Shown in pieces: positions 1-6,100 of a stretch of DNA of 11,473 bases (position 1 is its first letter; each line of letters starts with the position of its first letter). The DNA comes from JAGQTE01 sp964648005. GTDB taxonomy: Bacteria > Actinomycetota > Acidimicrobiia > Acidimicrobiales > Acidimicrobilacustridaceae. Where the stretch lies: NCBI GenBank assembly GCA_964648005.1, contig CAZYKR010000140.1, forward strand, positions 1-11,473. The letters are read 5' to 3'. Position numbers and translations under genes: made by a program. The notes under the pieces are model-generated. The model did no database searches. It was not told the DNA's origin and worked only from the letters and a program-made list of their open reading frames with translations.

Positions 1-64
1 CGGTTCCCCTCGCACGAAGAATTTCCCGCCACTGGACACACGTGGCCGAGACCGTCACGATGCG

Positions 65-84
65 CCCCCGTGAACGCGCGGGGG
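65..84 (+). promoter_or_regulatory. GC hairpin overlapping the ribosome-binding site of the first gene
   Basis: CCCCCG (65-70) is perfectly complementary to CGGGGG (79-84) across an 8-nt loop. The right arm shares its G-run with the Shine-Dalgarno-like GGGGAG (81-86), which lies 6 nt before the ATG at 93. If it folds in mRNA it would mask the ribosome-binding site. It is only 6 bp, and such arms arise easily in high-GC DNA, so a regulatory role is inference. Confidence 0.3.
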
Positions 85-92
85 AGACGGCG

Positions 93-908
93 ATGAGGGG
101 CAGGACCGGGACACGAACGAAGGTGGCGACGTTGATGGCGGTGGCGGCCGTCTTCGTCGTCGGGTGGGCGACGGCAGCCGCCGCACACATCACGATCGAG
201 CCGGTGGCGGTCCCACCCGGGGCGTACACGCAGATCAGCGTCCGTGTTCCCAACGAACGCTCCGACACCGCCACGACGACGATCCGGATGCAGTTCCCGC
301 AAGATCAGCCGATCTCCTCGGTCAGCGTCCGACCCACGCCGGGCTGGACCGCCACCGTCACGACGCGGCCGGTGACGCCGGCGCCCGACGCCGAGGGCAA
401 CCAGCTCACCGAGGCCGTCGACACCGTGACCTGGGAGGGCGGCCGCATCGAGCCGGACCAGTACCAGGACTTCGACCTCCTGGTCGGGCCGCTGCCCGAC
501 GCGGCCCAGACGCTGTACTTCCCGGCGATCCAGACCTATGAGGACGGCGAGGAGGTCGCCTGGATCGAACGGCCGAGCGAGACCGAGGCGGCGCCACCGT
601 TCCCGGCGCCCCAGCTGGCGCTGGTGCCGGGCGTGGGGCTCGCCGTCGACGAGCACGGCAACGTGATCAGCGGTGCCGACACGCCGACCACGACCGCGAG
701 CGACGGGTCGGCACCACCGGCGACGTCCGCCGCCACGTCCACTGCCGGTCAGGCCGCGGCACCAGCATCGACGACCGCTGCCGAGGGATCGAGCCCGCTC
801 GGCGGGTTGGCATTGGGCATCGCCGTCGTGGCGCTGGTGTTGGGCGTCGTCGCGCTCGGGCTCCAGCTGCGGGCGCGTCCCACGAATTCCGCAGACGCCG
901 GGAACTAG
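93..908 (+). CDS. Secreted, membrane-tethered YcnI/DUF1775 domain protein
   Basis: Predicted 271-aa exported protein of the YcnI/DUF1775 family, which is linked to copper handling in other bacteria. The ATG at 93 is preferred over an in-frame GTG at 42 and ATG at 60 because GGGGAG (81-86) sits 6 nt upstream and the protein then starts as a normal signal peptide: basic residues 2-10, hydrophobic core 11-31, cleavage after AAAA. The mature protein would begin with His32, the N-terminal histidine used as copper ligand in YcnI (monohistidine brace). The family pattern follows: VPNE (Glu55), VTWEGG (Trp114), VGPLPD, and QTYEDG followed by Trp157, probably the family's conserved tryptophan near the metal. 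A Ser/Thr/Ala/Pro-rich linker (about 200-233) leads to one membrane helix (about 236-258) and a short tail with RAR, so the domain lies outside the cell. The next gene, 87 nt downstream, is a second DUF1775-like protein. Copper binding is family inference. No CopC, CopD or Sco1 gene is visible in the window. Confidence 0.88.
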   Translation: MRGRTGTRTKVATLMAVAAVFVVGWATAAAAHITIEPVAVPPGAYTQISVRVPNERSDTATTTIRMQFPQDQPISSVSVRPTPGWTATVTTRPVTPAPDAEGNQLTEAVDTVTWEGGRIEPDQYQDFDLLVGPLPDAAQTLYFPAIQTYEDGEEVAWIERPSETEAAPPFPAPQLALVPGVGLAVDEHGNVISGADTPTTTASDGSAPPATSAATSTAGQAAAPASTTAAEGSSPLGGLALGIAVVALVLGVVALGLQLRARPTNSADAGN

Positions 909-995
909 GCGCACCCTCCGGGCGACTTGTCTCGACGTGCCGGCTGCAGAGGGCGCCGGCAACGAGGCTCTGAGCCCGAGGGAGGGACCATTCCG

Positions 996-2798
996 ATGGA
1001 CGGACCAGTTCGGCGCGCCCGCGCGCGCCGCATCGCCGTGTTCGCCGGTGCGACGGCGACACTCGTGACGGCGACGGCGTTGCCCGCCTTCGCTCACGCC
1101 AGCTTCCCGTCGTCCTCGGCGTTCGGCTTCGCGCCGAACACCCAGGGAGGCACGGGAGCGGTCGGTGCGGCACCGCCGTATCCTGCCGGCACGACGCAGA
1201 CCGTCTACCTGCGGGCGCCGTTCGAGCAGACCGAGCCGCACAACGGCGCTGACGACACCACGGTCGACGTGCGCGCCATCGTCCCCGCCGGGTGGACCAA
1301 CCCCATGTGCGGACCTGCGAAGAAGCAGATCAACAACGCCTCGACGAACAACACGAACCAGCCCGCCGACAACGTCGCCGGCTGGTCGTGCGAGCTCACC
1401 GAGCAAGGCGGCCGCCAGGTCGTGCACTGGTCGGGTCCGCAGGTGACGCCGCCGGCGACCGCCGCCGACAGCGCCCAGTTCTTCGTCTTCTCGGTGACGA
1501 CTCCGTCGCCGGCAGCGCAGACGACCTACAACGGCACGCTCGGCACCGAGGGCTTCATCGTGGACCAGCGGTATGCCTCCGGTGAGACGATGCACTGGAT
1601 CCCCAACGCCGAGTTCCCCGGCACGCCGCCCGAGGGCAGCACCATCTCGGTGGCGGGCGGGCTCGCCCGCACGGTCGCCGCGGCGGACCTGCTCGGGTAC
1701 ACGGGCGTGCAGCCGTCGCGCATCCTCGACACCCGCGAGGACCTCGGTCTGGCGGGGACGTTCGGCAACGGCCAGACCCGCAACCTCACCGTCACCGGCG
1801 TCGGTGGCGTCCCGGTCGGCGCCAAGGCGGTCGTGCTCAACGTCACGGTGACCGGTGGTGACCACACGTCGGACCTGCGGCTGTGGCCTGCTGGTCAACC
1901 GCAGCCCACGGTCTCCAACCTGAACTGGACCGCGGGGCAGACCATCCCGAACCTCGTGATGGTCAAGGTCGGTGATGCCGGGCAGGTGTCGATCCGCAAC
2001 AACGAGGGCAACGTGCAGGTGATCGCCGACGTGGTCGGCTACTACACCGGCGGCGGCGACGTCTTCACGGGCGTCCAGCCCGACCGCATCCTCGACACCC
2101 GCGAGGACCTCGGTCTCGCCGACGCCTTCGGCGAGGCGCAGACCCGGAACCTGACGGTGACGGGCGTCGGTGGCGTGCCGGACACTGCCACCTCGGTCGT
2201 CCTCAACGTCACGGCTACCGGTGGCGACCATGCGTCGGATCTGCGGTTGTGGCCGGCGGGGCAGACGCAGCCGGAGGTGTCGAACTTGAACTGGGTGGCG
2301 GGCGAGACGTTCCCGAACCTGGTGGTGGTGAAGGTCGGCGACCTCGATCAGGTGTCGATCCGCAACAACGAGGGCAACGTGGACGTCATCGCCGACGTGG
2401 TCGGCTACTTCCAACCGACGACGGGAGACAAGTACGCGGCCCTGCAGCCGTCGCGCATCCTCGACACCCGTGACGACCTCGGCCTCGCCGGTCCGTTCGG
2501 CGACGCACAGACCCGGAACCTGACGGTGACGGGCGTCGGTGGGGTGCCGGACACGGCCACCGCCGTCGTGCTGAACGTGACGGTCACCGGTGGTGACCAT
2601 GCGTCGGATCTGCGGTTGTGGCCGGCGGGGCAGACGCAGCCGGAGGTGTCGAACTTGAACTGGGTGGCGGGCGAGACGTTCCCGAACCTGGTGGTGGTGA
2701 AGGTCGGCGACCTCGATCAGGTGTCGATCCGCAACAACGAGGGCAACGTCGAGGTCATCGCCGACGTCGTCGGCTACTTCGTCCCGCCCCCGGCATAG
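996..2798 (+). CDS. Secreted DUF1775-like protein fused to three VVGYF-type repeats
   Basis: Predicted 600-aa secreted protein. The ATG at 996 is chosen over an upstream in-frame TTG at 927 because GGAGGGA (981-987) precedes it by 8 nt and the protein then opens with an Arg-rich segment and hydrophobic core (13-31) ending PAFA. Cleavage there leaves His34 at the mature N-terminus, as in YcnI proteins. Residues 34 to about 225 follow a DUF1775-like course: YLRAPFE, VPAGW, VVHWSG, FFVFSV, and a late DG/SG turn followed by HW (Trp201). The domain carries an insertion with two cysteines (PMCGP and WSCEL) not seen in its neighbour, so assignment is moderate. Three 116-aa repeats follow (235-350, 357-472, 480-595), each running ILDTR, VGGVP, VVLNVT, SNLNW, PNLV, VSIRNN, IADVVGY. 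The protein ends VPPPA with no membrane helix or sorting signal. A weak GCCGGC inverted repeat (939-944/955-960) lies between the two genes; no strong terminator is seen there, so cotranscription is plausible. Confidence 0.85.
   Translation: MDGPVRRARARRIAVFAGATATLVTATALPAFAHASFPSSSAFGFAPNTQGGTGAVGAAPPYPAGTTQTVYLRAPFEQTEPHNGADDTTVDVRAIVPAGWTNPMCGPAKKQINNASTNNTNQPADNVAGWSCELTEQGGRQVVHWSGPQVTPPATAADSAQFFVFSVTTPSPAAQTTYNGTLGTEGFIVDQRYASGETMHWIPNAEFPGTPPEGSTISVAGGLARTVAAADLLGYTGVQPSRILDTREDLGLAGTFGNGQTRNLTVTGVGGVPVGAKAVVLNVTVTGGDHTSDLRLWPAGQPQPTVSNLNWTAGQTIPNLVMVKVGDAGQVSIRNNEGNVQVIADVVGYYTGGGDVFTGVQPDRILDTREDLGLADAFGEAQTRNLTVTGVGGVPDTATSVVLNVTATGGDHASDLRLWPAGQTQPEVSNLNWVAGETFPNLVVVKVGDLDQVSIRNNEGNVDVIADVVGYFQPTTGDKYAALQPSRILDTRDDLGLAGPFGDAQTRNLTVTGVGGVPDTATAVVLNVTVTGGDHASDLRLWPAGQTQPEVSNLNWVAGETFPNLVVVKVGDLDQVSIRNNEGNVEVIADVVGYFVPPPA
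1698..2780 (+). repeat. Three tandem 116-residue secreted-protein repeats
   Basis: Units lie at 1698-2045, 2064-2411 and 2433-2780, each exactly 348 nt, separated by 6-7 codons. Each unit starts with QPxRILDTR and ends with IADVVGYF (or GYY in unit 1). Similar units occur singly or in series at the C-termini of many secreted actinobacterial proteins, where they probably serve as a structural or cell-surface module; their exact function is not known to me. Units 2 and 3 are closest to each other. Confidence 0.9.
2226..2380 (+). repeat. 155-nt block repeated without change at 2595-2749
   Basis: Read base by base, 2226-2380 and 2595-2749 are identical, at an offset of 369 nt, and mismatches begin immediately outside (C versus T before, G versus C after). 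The corresponding part of repeat 1 (from 1860) differs at many third positions. The block favours G-ending codons (CTG, TTG, GTG, CAG), whereas flanking sequence favours C-ending codons. This suggests a recent copy or gene-conversion event. Confidence 0.93.
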
Positions 2799-2816
2799 GG
2801 GCGGGCGCGGCTCGGC

Positions 2817-2852
2817 TCCCGGGCCGGCGGAGAATTTCCGTCGGCCCCGGGA
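2817..2852 (+). terminator. Strong hairpin after the DUF1775-repeat gene, likely terminator
   Basis: Arms 2817-2831 and 2837-2852 pair over 15 positions, including one G-U pair and one bulged C (2848), around the 5-nt loop GAATT. It begins 19 nt after the stop codon. There is no T-run after it, but actinobacterial terminators often lack one. It would separate the DUF1775 pair from the giant gene. Factor-independent termination is inferred. Confidence 0.65.
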
Positions 2853-2927
2853 ACCGACCGCACCGATGTGACGACTCTGTGGGTGTCGCGTGAGCGGCAG
2901 CGGCCACGGAGCCGCCACCCTCGCAGC

Positions 2928-2987
2928 ACCCACCGGTCGGTGTGCTGCGGGAATCCAACCAGCCTGCGTACCCACCGGTCGGAGTGC
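2928..2987. promoter_or_regulatory. Pair of 18-bp direct repeats, possible operator
   Basis: ACCCACCGGTCGGTGTGC (2928-2945) recurs as ACCCACCGGTCGGAGTGC (2970-2987), 17 of 18 bases equal. The start-to-start distance of 42 bp is four helical turns, so both copies face the same side of the DNA. The first copy contains a short dyad, CACCG-GT-CGGTG (2931-2942); the second breaks it by one base. They lie 174-233 bp before the giant gene's start. Binding by a regulator is inference; a simple local duplication is the alternative. Confidence 0.4.
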
Positions 2988-2995
2988 GCAACGGC

Positions 2996-3154
2996 GTGTC
3001 AACAGCGGCCCGTCGCCAGGACCTCGGCGACGGGTCGCTGCGCGTCCGGGCGGTTTGCCGCGACGACCTGCCGCGCGAAGGGCAGGTAGTCTTTCGGTGT
3101 TGTTGTTGCTGCTTCTGCGTCAAAGACGTGGTCGCGCCCTGGCGGGTCGGGTGA
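2996..3154 (+). promoter_or_regulatory. Possible polycysteine leader ORF upstream of the giant gene
   Basis: A frame open from GTG codons at 2942, 2984 or 2996 runs to a TGA at 3152-3154. Near its end it encodes FRCCCCCFCVKD: five Cys codons (3098-3112), then Phe and another Cys (3116-3118). The stop codon lies inside the ribosome-binding region of the next gene, 6 nt before its ATG, so translational coupling is possible. In mycobacteria, short polycysteine ORFs act as cysteine-responsive attenuators: ribosomes stalled on the Cys codons prevent mRNA folding that would hide the downstream ribosome-binding site. The geometry here fits that model. Against it, no start is well supported (GGAG at 2981-2984 is 11 nt from the GTG at 2996), no leaderless promoter is visible, the tract could be a chance low-complexity TTG repeat, and the downstream gene is not a cysteine-metabolism gene. 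Confidence 0.3.
3066..3087. promoter_or_regulatory. 7-bp perfect inverted repeat before the Cys-codon tract
   Basis: ACCTGCC (3066-3072) and GGCAGGT (3081-3087) are exact reverse complements around the 8-nt spacer GCGCGAAG. The following DNA is locally T-rich (3090-3115), which is unusual here. It could be an operator dyad, an RNA hairpin in the leader, or a weak terminator/attenuator stem. Nothing in the sequence decides between these. Confidence 0.35.
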
Positions 3155-3170
3155 GGATCTATGGCGACCA
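3129..3170 (+). promoter_or_regulatory. Complementary arms enclosing the giant gene's start site
   Basis: TGGTCGC (3129-3135) is perfectly complementary to GCGACCA (3164-3170). Pairing would enclose the ribosome-binding site (3150-3157) and the ATG (3161-3163). The left arm begins 11 nt after the last clustered Cys codon (3116-3118), so a ribosome paused there would cover part of it. Seven-base matches occur by chance in a region of this size and GC content, and a competing small hairpin, CGAC-CAAG-GTCG (3165-3176), uses the same right arm. Confidence 0.3.
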
Positions 3171-6100
3171 AGGTCGTGCGGCGGATGGCAGGTGCGATCG
3201 TCCTGCCACTGCTGGCCATCGCACTCGTCGTCGCCGTGCCACAACCGGCTGCTGCCACCCCCGTCGGCGTGTCGGGTCGGGTCGTTGACTCGAACGGCAC
3301 GGGTGTTGCAGGTGTCGTCGTCCACTTGGTGGAGCCGGTTTGGGGCGGTGATGTCGCTGTCGCTGTCGCCGGACCTGACGGGACGTACAGCTTGGCTACG
3401 GAGCCGGGCAGCTATCGGCTCTATGCGCGAGACCCGAACGGCCTTCGCAGCGATCGGTTCTGGGACGGGGTGAGCGGAACTGACACCTGGAGTGGCTCAG
3501 TGGAGCTGTCGGTCGGCCCCAGTGGCGTCGTGCTGGGTGACTTGGTCATGCCGGCCAAGCCGAGCATCACGGGACGGATCACCGGTGGAGGAGGCATCCC
3601 GCTTGCGGGGATCGAGGTCGAGGTGACGGGGGGTGGGTTTGGCTGGTCAGCCGGCTATGTGACCACCGACGTCGACGGCCGGTTCGCTTTGGGGCTTCCA
3701 GGCCCCGGTGGCTACGTGGTGCGAGCTCGCGACCCCGCCCACGTCTACGGAGCAGTACACCACCCTGGGGTCGCTGCCTGGCCCGATGCCACGGTGTTCG
3801 ATCTCGCCGATGGAGAGACGGCGGATGCGTCGATCGAACTGCCCTTCGCGGGTTCGCTGACCGGATCGGTGGCCGCCGGTGGTTCGGTTCTGGGTCTGCA
3901 GGGCGCGTTGGTGCTCGACAGCGCCACCGGTGACCTGATCGAAGGAGCACTCACCGGTTCCGACGGTACGTACGACGTCCGCGGCCTGCCTCCTGGGACC
4001 TACAAGGTGGCCATCGTCGATCCGGCATGGCTGTTCGGCGACCCGACGCACGCGTTCCGGCCGGTGTTCGTCCCTGGCGCGGATGTCGAAACGCTGGGGC
4101 TCTGGCCCGCCGCGGCTGAAGGAACGACCTTCACGGTGGTCTCCGGCGCTGCCGTTGATGCGGGCCGACAACAGGTCGTTGGTCACGCATGCGACGGCCG
4201 GTTCGTGCCGGCGGCCGACCTGTCCGACGTGGACCTGGTTGGCGCCCATCTCCGGGGGTGCGAGCTGGACGGTGTCGACCTTTCGGGCGCGGACCTCGCG
4301 GGCGCCGACGCCCGGGACACCACGGTCGACGGCACCACCCTGATCGGAGCGAACCTGGCGGGCGCCACCTTCGAGTTCTCGACGGGCATGCCGACGGTGT
4401 CGAGCACCACCGTGCTGGCAGGTACCACGTGCCCTGGGGGGACGGTCTCCTCGGTGATCTGTGCCGAGTGGGTCAGCGCCTTCACCGTGACCCATGGCGG
4501 CGACGCGGTCGACGACCTGCCAGGCGATGGGGTGTGCCACGACTCGGGCGCCGCTCCGGGGGTCTGTTCGCTCCGAGCTGCGGTGATGGAGTCGAACGCA
4601 CTGGCATCGACCGACGCCATTGCGTTCGCGCCGAGCGTGACGCGGGTCGAGCTCGGGCTCAGCGGTGTCAACGAGCACCTCGGCGCGACGGGCGATCTTG
4701 ACGTGACCGGCGTGCTGACAATCGATGGTTCAGGGGTCACCATCGATGCGAACGGTCTGGATCGGGTGATCGAGGTTCGCAACGGGGCCGAGTTGGTGCT
4801 GCGCGACGCGGTGCTCACCGGTGGTGCGTCCTTCGGTTCGTCGTCCGGAACGGGTGTCGGTGGTGGGATCTTGGTGCGAGGCGCGAGCGCGACCATCGAC
4901 ACGGTGACCGTGACGGCAAACGCCGCGTCGTTCGGTGGCGGGGTAGGGGTCCTCGGCGGGGGCGCCGTCGTCGTCGACCGATCGACGCTTGCCGCCAACA
5001 GCGCCGGCAGCGGCGGCGGTGCCTACGTGAGCACGGGTGCCGCGAATGCACTGACCGTCCGTACATCGACCATCTCGGGGAACGTTGCGTCGACCGGCGG
5101 CGGGGTGTGGACGGCGGGGACCGTGGACCTGCGCCTTGCGACGGTGGCGGCGAACTCGGGTGGTGGGATGTACCGATCGGCGGGCGCCACGTCGGTCTCC
5201 GGCTCCCTGATCAGCGCGCAGAACTCCGGATCGCCGTGCGCTGGCTCGGTTGCGATGGCCAGCGGCGGGTACAACCTGGTCGTCGATCCCTCGTGCGCGT
5301 TGGCCGAGCCGTCCGACCTCGTCGGAGAGAACCCGGTGCTCGGTGCGCTCGGCGACAACGGGGGCGAGACGGCAACGCATCAGCCCGCCGAGGGGAGCGC
5401 GGCGATCGATCGCATCCCGGTCGGTACTCCGGAGCTGTGCGACGGGTCGGTGCACGTCGATCAGCGAGGCGTGTCGCGGCCGATCGGTCCGGCGTGCGAT
5501 ATCGGCGCGGTCGAGGGCGCTGGGCTGCCGCTCGAGCCGTTGCGCCTGGTCGTGGACGACCCAGCTGACCTCTCGGACCTCACGCCAGGTGACGGGTCGT
5601 GCCTCACCGTCGCCGGGACCTGCACCCTGCGAGCAGCGATCGACGAGGCGAATGCCGCACCCACGACCGACACCATCGAGCTGGAGGTCGATCCGGTGCT
5701 CAGCAAGCCGGGTGCAGGGGAGGACGCGAACGTCACCGGCGACCTCGACACGTTGGGTTGGCTGGTCATCGAAGGCCGGGGCCACAACGTCGACGGCGCG
5801 GAACTGGATCGGGTCCTGCACGCTCGTGGGGCGGTTCTCGAGCTGCGCGAGGTCACCGTGACAGGCGGCAACGTGATCGGGGCCGGCGGCGGCGTCTTGA
5901 GCACCGGGCGGCTAGTCCTCGACGGTGGGGTCATCGCGGGCAACGTCGCTACGGGCAATGGTGGCGGCGTCGCAAGCGAGCGGGATCTGCTGATCTCCGC
6001 TTCGTCGATTCGCGACAACCGCGCATCGGGGGGCGGTGGCATCCACAGCTCGGGTGTCGCGAGCTCGACGTCGATCGACGGCAGCACCGTCGCCGGGAAT

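Larger units (their letters stand above)
2799..3160. other. 362-nt intergenic region with terminator, repeats and putative leader
   Basis: No conventional protein gene is supported here. From left to right it holds a strong hairpin just after the preceding stop codon (2817-2852), a pair of 18-bp direct repeats (2928-2945 and 2970-2987), a 7-bp inverted repeat (3066-3087), a low-complexity TGT/TGC tract (3098-3118) and the ribosome-binding site of the giant gene (GGTGAGGA, 3150-3157). No convincing promoter was found. TAGTCT (3087-3092) fits a loose -10 TANNNT pattern, but the nearest TTG-type -35 (TTGCCG, 3055-3060) is 26 nt away, which is too far. Confidence 0.75.

Noticed and set aside
939..960. 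GCCGGC inverted repeat between the first two genes as a terminator
   Set aside because: It is only 6 bp with a 10-nt loop, with no T-run, and sits just 35 nt before the next start codon. Too weak to call.
1698..2780. Regularly spaced repeats that could suggest a CRISPR array
   Set aside because: The repeats are 348 nt long, in frame and encode a conserved protein unit; there are no short palindromic repeats with unique spacers anywhere in the window.
2890..3288. 132-codon + strand frame overlapping the start of the giant gene, with a Leu run
   Set aside because: The Leu run is the TGT/TGC tract read in another frame. The product is Arg-rich and overlaps the signal-peptide codons of a much better supported gene.
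2755..3300. 181-codon minus-strand frame across the intergenic region, with a Gln run opposite the TGT/TGC tract
   Set aside because: It overlaps the 3' end of one gene and the signal-peptide region of the next on the opposite strand. It has no ribosome-binding site I could support, and its composition is Arg/Thr/Pro-rich.
3647..4678. 343-codon minus-strand open frame opposite the N-terminal part of the giant gene
   Set aside because: The sense strand here encodes clear carboxypeptidase-regulatory-like domains and pentapeptide repeats. The antisense product has no recognisable features.
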